In this document: positions 1 through 5,631 of the stretch, piece after piece
Position numbering within the stretch: position 1 is the first letter of the stretch
How the letters are laid out: each line of letters begins with the position of its first letter
The notes under the pieces: model-generated
Databases searched by the model: none
Told to the model about the DNA's origin: nothing
The model's input: only the letters and a program-made list of their open reading frames with translations
Translations under genes and position numbers: made by a program
NCBI GenBank assembly: GCA_017471125.1
Contig: JAFUWR010000231.1
Coordinates: 1-9,093, forward strand
Length of the DNA: 9,093 nucleotides
From: Clostridia bacterium
GTDB taxonomy: Bacteria > Bacillota > Clostridia > Christensenellales > Aristaeellaceae
Direction of reading: 5' to 3'

Positions 1-11
1 CCACTCCCATC

Positions 12-46
12 GGACCATCGCGCCATCGGCGCGGTGGTCCTTTTTT
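12..46 (+). terminator. Rho-independent terminator of an upstream gene
   Basis: A 13-bp stem (12-24 pairing with 28-40, one G-T wobble) with a three-base loop is followed at once by six T residues (41-46). This is a classic intrinsic terminator for a rightward transcript coming from outside the window. It separates that gene from the vapBC promoter, whose -35 box starts 13 bases further on. Confidence 0.88.
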
Positions 47-58
47 GTCATATCCCCC

Positions 59-88
59 TTGACGAGCGTATATACTTTGGTATATACT
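59..88 (+). promoter_or_regulatory. Sigma-A promoter of vapBC
   Basis: TTGACG at 59-64 and TATACT at 83-88 are separated by 18 bases. Transcription would start near 95, giving a leader of only about 15 bases that holds the AGGAGGTG ribosome binding site (97-104) before the ATG at 111. The -10 box lies inside the second copy of a palindromic repeat (68-87), so an autorepressor bound there would block RNA polymerase. Confidence 0.75.
68..87. promoter_or_regulatory. Twin-palindrome operator, probable VapB(C) autoregulatory site
   Basis: GTATATAC occurs twice (68-75 and 80-87) with a TTTG spacer. Each copy is its own reverse complement, and the two copies also form an inverted repeat with centres 12 bp apart, roughly one helical turn. 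The pair fills the spacer and overlaps the -10 box. AbrB-fold VapB antitoxins are known to repress their own operons by binding palindromes at the promoter, so this is the expected place for such a site. Binding itself is inferred. Confidence 0.7.
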
Positions 89-110
89 TATAGTGCAGGA
101 GGTGAGTGTC

Positions 111-341
111 ATGGAGGTAGCGAAGGTATTTGCCAACGGCGGCAGCCAGGCGGTGCGGCTCCCAAAGACCTGCCGCTTCGATCAGGACGAGGTGCTGGTG
201 AACCGCATCGGCAGCGTGGTCATATTGATGCCGAAGGACGACCCCTGGGCGGCGATGCTCCAGGGGCTGGACATGTTCACCGACGACTTCCTGGCGGACG
301 GCGTGGACGACCTGCCGGTACAGGAGAGGGCGTCGCTATGA
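111..341 (+). CDS. vapB: VapB antitoxin, AbrB/SpoVT-type
   Basis: This 76-residue protein is a type II antitoxin that should neutralise the VapC RNase encoded next and repress the operon. Residues 1 to about 46 form a swapped-hairpin AbrB-like DNA-binding domain with the family pattern AKVFANGGSQAVRLPK, then RFDxDEV and a hydrophobic strand ending in MPKDDPW. Residues 47-76 are an acidic, flexible tail of the kind that wraps around the toxin (LDMFTDDF). The ATG at 111 is chosen because AGGAGGTG (97-104) sits six bases upstream. An in-frame GTG at 93 lies before that site and is not credible. The stop overlaps the vapC start by four bases (ATGA), which couples translation. Length is typical for the family. 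Confidence 0.92.
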   Translation: MEVAKVFANGGSQAVRLPKTCRFDQDEVLVNRIGSVVILMPKDDPWAAMLQGLDMFTDDFLADGVDDLPVQERASL

Positions 342-736
342 GGTACATGCTGGACACGAACATCATCGCCTACGTCAAGAACCACCGCCCCGAGAGCGTG
401 CTGTGCCGCTTCAGGGAGCACCGGCCGGAGGACATGTGCGTCAGCTCGATCACGGTGGCCGAGCTGGAGTTCGGCGTCTACAACAGCTCGAAGCCGGCGC
501 AGAACCGCCTCGGGCTGATGACGCTGCTCTCCCGCATCGAGGTCGTCCCCTTCGACGCGGACGCCGCTCGGGAGTACGGCAGCATCCGCGCCGACCTGAC
601 CAAAAAGGGCACGCTGATCGGGGCCAACGACCTGCTGATCGCCGCCCACGCCCGGGCGCTGGGACTGACGCTGGTGACGAACAACGCGCGGGAATTCGAC
701 CGCGTCGAGGGACTCAGGATCGAAAACTGGGTGTGA
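338..736 (+). CDS. vapC: VapC toxin, PIN-domain ribonuclease
   Basis: This 132-residue protein is a single PIN domain, the metal-dependent endoribonuclease of VapBC modules. VapC toxins cut specific tRNAs or rRNA loops; the target here cannot be read from the sequence. The catalytic set is visible: D6 in MLDTNII, E42 in VAELEFG, D98 in GANDLLIAAHA, and the C-terminal LVTNNAREFDRV block, where many relatives of this subfamily also carry Asn rather than a fourth Asp. The toxin therefore looks intact. The ATG at 338 overlaps the vapB stop, and the ribosome comes from vapB (a GGAGAGGG stretch at 323-330 may help). A longer open frame starting at 59 runs through vapB out of frame and is not the gene. 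The next gene begins 39 bases on with no terminator between. Confidence 0.93.
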   Translation: MRYMLDTNIIAYVKNHRPESVLCRFREHRPEDMCVSSITVAELEFGVYNSSKPAQNRLGLMTLLSRIEVVPFDADAAREYGSIRADLTKKGTLIGANDLLIAAHARALGLTLVTNNAREFDRVEGLRIENWV

Positions 737-775
737 CGCCGATCTCCGGCGCACGCGACAGGAAAGGACAATGCT

Positions 776-1666
776 ATGGATAACGACAACGTTCAAAGGC
801 TGATCGACGCCGTGCGCGGCGCGGACGCGATCATGCTCGGCGCGGGCGCGGGCCTGTCCACCGCGGCGGGCTACATTTACACCGGCGAGCGCTTCGACCG
901 CTATTTCGGCGACTTCGCGGCCAAATACGGCTTTGACGACATGTACTCCGGCGGCTTCTACCCCTACGACGCGCCCGAGACGTTCTGGGCCTTCTGGAGC
1001 CGCCACATATGGATCAACCGCTACGCCGACGCGCCGAAGCCGGTGTACGACGACCTGTACGCCGCCGTGAAGGACAAGGACTACTTCGTGCTGACCACCA
1101 ACGTGGACCACTGCTTCCAGAAGGCGGGCTTTGACAAGCAGCGCCTGTTCTACACCCAGGGCGACTACGGCCTGCTCCAGTGCAGCAAGCCCTGCTCCCA
1201 GCAGACCTGGGACAACGAGGCGATCGTACGGGAGATGGTGCTCGCCCAGGGCTTTACCATCGGCGCGCGCAACGAACTCATCCCGCCCGAGGGCAGGGCC
1301 CCCGCCATGGCCGTGCCCGCCGCGCTGCTGCCCAAGTGCCCCAACTGCGGCCGCCCCATGACCACCAACCTCCGCAGCGACGACCGCTTCGTGGAGGACC
1401 CCGGCTGGCACGCCGCCGCCCGGCGCTACAACGCCTTCGCCGCCGAGCACGTCAAGGGGCGGGTGCTGTACCTCGAGATCGGCGTGGGCTGGAACACCCC
1501 CGGCATCATCAAGTTCAACTTCTGGCGCGCCGTCAACGACAACCCCGACGCCACCTACGCCTGCCTCAACATGCGCGACGTGCGCACCGCCGCCGAGATC
1601 GTCGACCGCAGCATACTCGTCGCCGGCGACTCCGCCGCGATCATCGCGCGGATGGCGGGGAGATAG
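776..1666 (+). CDS. SirTM-like (class M) Sir2-family protein, probable NAD-dependent protein ADP-ribosyltransferase
   Basis: This 296-residue Sir2-fold protein binds NAD+. The nucleotide site is GAGAGLS (22-28), followed by TAAGYIYTGERF in place of the usual GIPDFR. The NAD-ribose motif is TTNVDH (N109, D111). A zinc ribbon uses C136-x3-C140 and C188-x2-C191. The catalytic His of ordinary deacetylases is replaced: where FxxHG is expected there is YTQGDYG, with Q128. A Gln here, with CSKPC after it, is the pattern of class M sirtuins (SirTM), reported to mono-ADP-ribosylate a lipoylated GcvH-like protein in Staphylococcus and Streptococcus. Those genes normally sit with a macrodomain hydrolase, GcvH-L and LplA2, none of which is here. 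It lies instead between two toxin-antitoxin pairs. GGAAAGGA (761-768) precedes the ATG. The family call is firm; activity is inferred. Confidence 0.85.
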   Translation: MDNDNVQRLIDAVRGADAIMLGAGAGLSTAAGYIYTGERFDRYFGDFAAKYGFDDMYSGGFYPYDAPETFWAFWSRHIWINRYADAPKPVYDDLYAAVKDKDYFVLTTNVDHCFQKAGFDKQRLFYTQGDYGLLQCSKPCSQQTWDNEAIVREMVLAQGFTIGARNELIPPEGRAPAMAVPAALLPKCPNCGRPMTTNLRSDDRFVEDPGWHAAARRYNAFAAEHVKGRVLYLEIGVGWNTPGIIKFNFWRAVNDNPDATYACLNMRDVRTAAEIVDRSILVAGDSAAIIARMAGR

Positions 1667-1683
1667 ATTTATCAGCAGATCCA

Positions 1684-1713
1684 TTGACAAATACGTCGCT
1701 GTTGTGGTATGCT
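1684..1713 (+). promoter_or_regulatory. Extended -10 promoter of the RelE-type toxin-antitoxin operon
   Basis: TTGACA (1684-1689) and TATGCT (1708-1713) are separated by 18 bases, with a TG one base before the -10 (1705-1706) making an extended -10. The -35 starts only 17 bases after the sirtuin stop and no terminator lies between, so this module has its own promoter but may also receive read-through. Transcription would start near 1720, just before the GGAAGGAG ribosome site at 1723-1730. A weak, gapped palindrome with TGG/CCA ends (1705-1720) spans the -10 and is a possible operator. Confidence 0.72.
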
Positions 1714-1738
1714 TGTGCCAGTGGAAGGAGATGATCCC

Positions 1739-2062
1739 ATGACATCCGTGGTCAGCGCCATACGCAACACCGTCCCCATCACCCAGTTCAACCGCGGGCT
1801 GGCAGGGCAGATCTTCGAGGACGTCAAGGCCCACGGCCCGAAGGTCGTGATGAAAAACAACGCCGCGGAGTGCGTGCTGCTCTCCCCGGAGGAATATGTG
1901 CGCCTGATGGACGAGCTGAACGACGCCCGCCTCGCGGCCCTCGCTGCCGAGCGGCTGGCGAACCTCGACCCCGCAACGCTCGCCCCCGCGGAAAAGGTAT
2001 GGGAGCGGCTGGGCATCACCCAAGCGGACCTCGACGCGGTGGGCGAGGTGGAGTTTGAATGA
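1739..2062 (+). CDS. Phd/YefM-type antitoxin (RelB role)
   Basis: This 107-residue protein is the antitoxin of the RelE-type pair. Residues 1 to about 60 (SVVSAIRNTVPITQFNRG, then VVMKNNAAECVLLSPEEY) match the Phd/YefM fold: a short strand, a helix that dimerises, and the KNNxxxxVLLSPEEY signature. This half binds operator DNA. The rest is helical and charged (LNDARLAALAAERL, then a C-terminal acidic stretch) and should be the toxin-binding region. The ATG at 1739 is preceded at 8 bases by GGAAGGAG (1723-1730). An upstream in-frame ATG at 1709 lies within the -10 box and has no ribosome site, so it is rejected. The stop overlaps the toxin start as ATGA. The antitoxin and toxin family names do not match (Phd/YefM with RelE), a common pairing. 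Confidence 0.88.
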   Translation: MTSVVSAIRNTVPITQFNRGLAGQIFEDVKAHGPKVVMKNNAAECVLLSPEEYVRLMDELNDARLAALAAERLANLDPATLAPAEKVWERLGITQADLDAVGEVEFE

Positions 2063-2388
2063 GCTGGGCGGTGCAGTTCCTGCCGGAAGCGGAAAGGGAC
2101 ATGAACGGCCTGTCCCGACCCCAGCAGGCGATGGTCCGGAAGGCCATCGAAAAGGTGCGCGAAAATCCCCTCCCCCAGAGCGAGGGCGGCTATGGCAAGC
2201 CCCTGGGCCACAAGCGCGGCTTCGACCTGACGAATCTCATGAAGATCAAGCTGCGCGGCGCGGGCCTTCGGGTCGTCTATAAGCTGATCCGAACAGAGAC
2301 TCAGATGCTGGTGATCGTCGTCGGCGTTCGCGAGGACGAGGAGGTCTACGCGCTGGCCCACGCCCGCAGGACGAAGAATCATCTGTAA
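2059..2388 (+). CDS. relE: RelE-type toxin, ribosome-dependent mRNA interferase
   Basis: This 109-residue protein is a RelE/ParE-fold toxin. Members of the RelE branch enter the ribosomal A site and cut mRNA. Compared from memory with E. coli RelE, the block around LMKIKLRGAGLRVVYKL aligns without gaps, and the residues reported important there (K52, K54, R61, R81, Y87) correspond to K62, K64, R71, R91 and Y97 here, all shifted by ten. This favours an active RNase over a ParE gyrase poison, whose active site lacks this set. The N-terminal part (VQFLPEAERDMNGL and the following helix) is also typical. The ATG lies inside the antitoxin stop (ATGA, 2059-2062), giving translational coupling. The gene ends 10 bases before a strong hairpin. 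Confidence 0.9.
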   Translation: MSWAVQFLPEAERDMNGLSRPQQAMVRKAIEKVRENPLPQSEGGYGKPLGHKRGFDLTNLMKIKLRGAGLRVVYKLIRTETQMLVIVVGVREDEEVYALAHARRTKNHL

Positions 2389-2398
2389 ACAGCAAACA

Positions 2399-2430
2399 GC
2401 CCCCTGCCCCGCATTCGCGGGGCAGGGGGC
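2399..2430. terminator. Shared bidirectional terminator between convergent operons
   Basis: A perfect 14-bp GC-rich stem (2399-2412 with 2417-2430) closes a four-base loop (ATTC). It lies between the RelE toxin stop (2388) and the binding-protein stop (2449, opposite strand). Leftward, the hairpin is followed by a T-rich tail (reading TGTTTGCTGTTT), so it suits the end of the sugar transporter operon. Rightward, only two Ts follow, so termination of the toxin operon would be weaker or rely on stem strength. Confidence 0.85.
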
Positions 2431-2448
2431 TTGCGCATGGGGATGATC

Positions 2449-3459
2449 TTACAGGATGTCCACCCAAGCGTCCACGGTGTCCTTGGTGAAGCTGTTCAGC
2501 TTGTTCAGGAACAGGATGGAGCCGCCGTCGTCAGACTCGGTCACTTCGAGGGTGCCCAGGTCGCCGACTTCGATGGTCTCGCCGACAGCGCCGGTGAAGT
2601 CGCCCTTCACCATCGCGACCGCCGCGTAAGAGGAAGCGTAGCCCAGCTCGATGGGGTTCCACAGGAAGGTCTCGTCGGCGATACCGGCGTCGATGAACTC
2701 CTTCATGTCGGAAGCCAGGGTCAGACCGGTGACCTTCACGTCACGACCGGCGTCCTGGATGCACTTGGAGACGGCGGGAGCGCCCACGGTGGTGGGAACG
2801 ATGACGCCCTTCAGGTCGGGATACTTCTCCAGCAGAGCCTGCATCTCGTTGAAGGACTTGGTGTACTCGTCGTCGCCGTACACGGTGCCGACGTACTCGA
2901 TGTTGGCGTACTTCTCGTCGCCGGAGTTCAGGGCCTCCTCGATGAAGGAGATCCACAGGTTCTGGTTGGGCGCGGTGGCCATGGCGGACAGGATGGCGAT
3001 CTGGCCTTCGCCGCCGATGCTGTTCACGATGGAATCCAGCTGGGTCACGCCGATCACCTGCGCGGAAGCGGGCTCAACGTCCAGGTCGCGGCCCTCGGCG
3101 TCGACCTTGGCATCCCAGGAGATGACCTTGATGCCGGCCTCGCGGGCCTCGTTGCAGACGTCCACCAGCGCGGCGGGGTCGTTCGCGGACACGCACAGCG
3201 CGTCCACGCCCTGGGCGATGTAGTTCTCGATGATGCGGATCTGACCGTCGGAGGAGCCGTCGTCGGGACCGTCATGCATGAACTCGAAGCCGAGCTCCTC
3301 GGCAGCCTGCTCGAAGCCGGTGACACCAGCCTGGAAGTAGGGGTTGCCGGACTGCTTGTACACCACGCCGATGGTGATGCCTTCGCCGGCCTTCTCGGCC
3401 AACGCCGCGACGCTGAGGACCAGCATCAGGGTCAGAACCAGAGCCAAAACTTTCTTCAT
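2449..3459 (-). CDS. RhaS-like sugar ABC transporter substrate-binding protein
   Basis: This 336-residue periplasmic-binding-protein-fold receptor delivers a sugar to the permeases encoded upstream. Residues 1-21 are a signal peptide (MKKVLALVL...) with an Ala-Leu-Ala cleavage site before E22. There is no lipobox Cys. Two Rossmann-like lobes follow. Family marks are KQSGNPYFQAG (35-45), ISANDP-like VSANDPAAL (90-98), VISWDAK (112-118), LSAMATAPNQNLWI (157-170), VYGDD (193-197), PTTVG (222-226) and WNPIELGYA (267-275). These resemble the rhizobial rhamnose receptor RhaS closely; the AI-2 receptor LsrB is a weaker match, since positions I align with its ligand Asp and Ala are Asn and Thr here. 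AAGGAGGT (3475-3468) gives a strong start. It is the last gene of the operon. Sugar identity is inferred. Confidence 0.85.
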   Translation of the reverse strand: MKKVLALVLTLMLVLSVAALAEKAGEGITIGVVYKQSGNPYFQAGVTGFEQAAEELGFEFMHDGPDDGSSDGQIRIIENYIAQGVDALCVSANDPAALVDVCNEAREAGIKVISWDAKVDAEGRDLDVEPASAQVIGVTQLDSIVNSIGGEGQIAILSAMATAPNQNLWISFIEEALNSGDEKYANIEYVGTVYGDDEYTKSFNEMQALLEKYPDLKGVIVPTTVGAPAVSKCIQDAGRDVKVTGLTLASDMKEFIDAGIADETFLWNPIELGYASSYAAVAMVKGDFTGAVGETIEVGDLGTLEVTESDDGGSILFLNKLNSFTKDTVDAWVDIL

Positions 3460-3481
3460 GGGGTTGTACCTCCTTGTTTAT

Positions 3482-3505
3482 TTACTCCGGCTATGCCGGG
3501 AGTAA
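3482..3505 (-). promoter_or_regulatory. Intercistronic stem-loop before the binding-protein gene
   Basis: Read leftward, a stem of ten base pairs with one bulged C (3505-3495 with 3491-3482) closes a three-base ATA loop. It sits between the second permease stop (3515) and the ribosome site of the binding-protein gene (3475-3468). The downstream bases (TAAATAAA) are not a T tract, so it is not a clear terminator. Such hairpins in ABC operons often protect the mRNA of the binding protein and raise its level relative to the permeases. That role is inferred from position. Confidence 0.55.
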
Positions 3506-3514
3506 TACAGATGG

Positions 3515-4603
3515 TCACGCGGCCTTCGCTGCGTTGAGTCTCGCCGTCTCCGCGCGGCGCTTGGCGACCTTGCGCCGATTCTGGACATCCTCGACGATAT
3601 TGGGCACGAGGACGGACAGTATGAGGATGACGCCGACGGACAGGTTGACGGCGGAATCCGGGAACCCGAACAGGGTGCCGAGGCCGAACTTGACGACGCC
3701 GAAGATGACCAGCGATATGGTCGCGCCCACGACGGAGCCCTTGCCGCCGTCGGTGGAGAAGCCGCCCAGCACGGCCGCGGCGATGGCATACATGTGGTAC
3801 CCGTCCATGATGTCCGCCTTGACGGAGGAGGACGAGTTGCCCACGAAGAATATGCCGGTGACCGCGCTCATGAAGCCGGCGATGACGAAGCACCAGAACT
3901 TGATCTTGTCCACGCGCACGCCGGAGTAGTAGGTGGCGGCGGCGTTGGTGCCGATGGCGAAGATCTTGCGGCCGTTGCCGGTGCGGTGCAGCCAGAAGTA
4001 GAACACCACGGCCAGCACCAGGTAGATCGGGATGGAGATGGGGATCTGGAGGTCCCCGATCTTGAGAAGCTGATTCAGGTTGGACAGCGACTTGAAGGTC
4101 GGGTCCTTGAACGTCAGCGTGTCGCCGCCGATGAGCAGGTAGGAAAACCCGCGGAAGAAGAGCTGCGTCGCCAGGGTGATGATCATCGGGAACAGCTCCT
4201 TGAACCGCGTGACCAACAGGCCGTTCAGCGCGCCGCAGAGCGCGCCCACCAGCAAGCAGGCCAGCAGGGCGATCACCAGCGCGGCGGGGCTGCCGTTCTC
4301 GGTCTGGCCCGCGATGCCGTTGTAGACCACGCCCAGCGTGACCACGGACAGGGTGCCGATGGCGCCCACGGAGATGTCGATGTCGCCCATGGCGAGGATC
4401 AGCATCATGCCCAGCGTCATGAAGCTGTACAGGAAGTAGGGGCGCATGGAGCGCACCACGTTGGCGAAGTAGAAGATCGGCTTCTTCTGCGCGCCGGAGG
4501 CGATGCGGGAGGCGTCGGTGATCTTGAACACCACGCACATGGCCACCAGCAGGACGATCAGGAAGAATTCCCAGCTTTTCAGAAATTGCTTGACTTTCTG
4601 CAT
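3515..4603 (-). CDS. Sugar ABC transporter permease, RbsC/RhaQ type (second permease)
   Basis: This 362-residue integral membrane protein is one of two different permeases of a CUT2 (ribose/rhamnose-type) importer. Hydrophobic segments are visible from about residue 12 onward, including 55-73, 107-130, 190-204, 236-254 and 290-338. Family motifs are MGDIDISVGA (72-81, like GIDLSVGS in RbsC) and AIGTNAAATYYSGV (216-229, the cytoplasmic loop that contacts the ATPase). The tail (342-362) is basic and Ala-rich. The ATG at 4603 is chosen because AAGGAGGA (4618-4611) sits seven bases upstream and the start shares one base with the previous stop (TGATG), so translation is coupled. The same frame runs open far upstream through the first permease gene; that extension is not coding. 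Compared with the first permease it has a longer extracytoplasmic stretch around residues 28-50 and 160-185. Confidence 0.9.
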   Translation of the reverse strand: MQKVKQFLKSWEFFLIVLLVAMCVVFKITDASRIASGAQKKPIFYFANVVRSMRPYFLYSFMTLGMMLILAMGDIDISVGAIGTLSVVTLGVVYNGIAGQTENGSPAALVIALLACLLVGALCGALNGLLVTRFKELFPMIITLATQLFFRGFSYLLIGGDTLTFKDPTFKSLSNLNQLLKIGDLQIPISIPIYLVLAVVFYFWLHRTGNGRKIFAIGTNAAATYYSGVRVDKIKFWCFVIAGFMSAVTGIFFVGNSSSSVKADIMDGYHMYAIAAAVLGGFSTDGGKGSVVGATISLVIFGVVKFGLGTLFGFPDSAVNLSVGVILILSVLVPNIVEDVQNRRKVAKRRAETARLNAAKAA

Positions 4604-5616
4604 CAGATGTTCCTCCTTGCCAGGTCCTGCTTCTCCGCGATGCGCTGCAGAACGACGTTCAGCAGTATGGCCACCAGCAGCAGGATGCCCTTGATGAACT
4701 CGGTGATCATGGAGTTGCCGATGCCCATCTGGGGGATGGCGGAATCGATGAAGGCGATCATCAGCGCGCCGATGACCACGCCCGTGATCTTGCCGTAGCC
4801 GCCGGTGACGGCCACGCCGCCCAGCACGCAGGCCGCGATGGTGAACATCTCGTCGCCCAGGGCGGAGCCCTTCTCGATGGCGGCGTAGAAGGCCAGCCAC
4901 ATGATGCCCGCCAGGCCCGCGGTGGCGCCGCAGATGGTGTGGGCCAGCACGCGGATGCGGTTGATGGGCACGCCGCGCATCTGCGCCGCCTCGGCGTTGG
5001 AGCCGACGGCGTACAGGTTGCGGCCCGTGCGGGTGTACTTGAGGAACACGCCGGTGATGACCACCACCAGCACCGCCAGCCACACCAGGAACGGGAGCCC
5101 CAGGAAAGAGTGGTTGATGAGGCTGTCCTTGAAGCCCTGGGTGAGCTGGGTGGGGTTGACCTTGTTCATGCCCAGCAGCCAATCCATGGGGATGAACGCG
5201 CGCACGATGTAGCTGGTGGACAGCGTGACGATCAGCGATATCACGCGCCCATAGCTCATCAGCACGCCGTTGACCGCGCCGATGGCCGCGCCGATCAGTA
5301 TGCCCAGCAGGAACATCAAAAACGTGTTCTGTATCACGCCCAGGCCCATCAGCTTGCCCGCCACCGCGCCGGCGAAGGCCAGTATCGCGGTGATGGAGAT
5401 GTCGATGGACCCGATCAGCAGCACGCACAGCATGCCGCAGCACATGACCATGTTGATGGAGCCGTTCTTCAATACGTTCAGCCAGCTCTTCGCCAGGTAG
5501 CCGGGCACCCGGATGGAGACCACCAGCAGCAGCAGCGCCAGCACCGCCAGCAGGGGGATCTCACGATGCTCGATCAGTATGGAATAGATCGGCTTGCGTT
5601 CTTTCTTCGTCTGCAT
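4603..5616 (-). CDS. Sugar ABC transporter permease, RbsC/RhaP type (first permease)
   Basis: This 337-residue CUT2-family permease should form a heterodimeric channel with the next gene product. It has about eight to ten hydrophobic segments, for example 20-36, 54-69, 75-90, 98-120, 173-193 and 258-290. Motifs are IGSIDISI (68-75) and AVGSNAEAAQMRGV (203-216), the ATPase-coupling loop. Two distinct permeases with one double ATPase occur in the rhamnose (RhaSTPQ) and AI-2 (LsrACDB) systems, whereas ribose and galactose systems use one permease twice. This narrows the family. The start has a G-rich ribosome site (AAGGGGGGAG, 5633-5624) that overlaps the ATPase stop codon (5634-5632), so expression is tied to the gene before it. 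The stop overlaps the second permease start by one base. Confidence 0.9.
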   Translation of the reverse strand: MQTKKERKPIYSILIEHREIPLLAVLALLLLVVSIRVPGYLAKSWLNVLKNGSINMVMCCGMLCVLLIGSIDISITAILAFAGAVAGKLMGLGVIQNTFLMFLLGILIGAAIGAVNGVLMSYGRVISLIVTLSTSYIVRAFIPMDWLLGMNKVNPTQLTQGFKDSLINHSFLGLPFLVWLAVLVVVITGVFLKYTRTGRNLYAVGSNAEAAQMRGVPINRIRVLAHTICGATAGLAGIMWLAFYAAIEKGSALGDEMFTIAACVLGGVAVTGGYGKITGVVIGALMIAFIDSAIPQMGIGNSMITEFIKGILLLVAILLNVVLQRIAEKQDLARRNI

Positions 5617-5631
5617 CTCGTCGCTCCCCCC

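Noticed and set aside
737..751. A short CGCCG/CGGCG hairpin right after the vapC stop as a terminator
   Set aside because: The stem is only five base pairs and no T tract follows. It does not rule out read-through into the sirtuin gene.
182..2023. A 613-codon open frame on the minus strand across vapBC, the sirtuin and the antitoxin gene
   Set aside because: It is opposite to genes with clear family motifs and ribosome sites. Its protein is a low-complexity Val/Gly/Asp/His mixture with no domain, as expected for antisense frames in GC-rich DNA.
2449..3459. Calling the receptor LsrB (autoinducer-2 binding)
   Set aside because: The operon order fits lsr, but the positions I align with the LsrB ligand Asp and Ala are Asn and Thr here, and several motifs fit RhaS better. 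It is kept only as an alternative.
2431..3537. A 368-codon open frame on the plus strand opposite the binding-protein gene, and similar long frames at 4939-7317 (plus) and 7318-8751 (minus)
   Set aside because: They mirror the codon pattern of the real genes on the other strand, have no recognisable motif and no fitting ribosome site, and cross terminators or promoters.
3515..5443. A 642-codon reading of the second permease that extends through the first permease gene
   Set aside because: The extra part is an Arg/His-rich out-of-frame translation of the first permease. The ATG at 4603 has a strong ribosome site and a TGATG junction, so the gene starts there.
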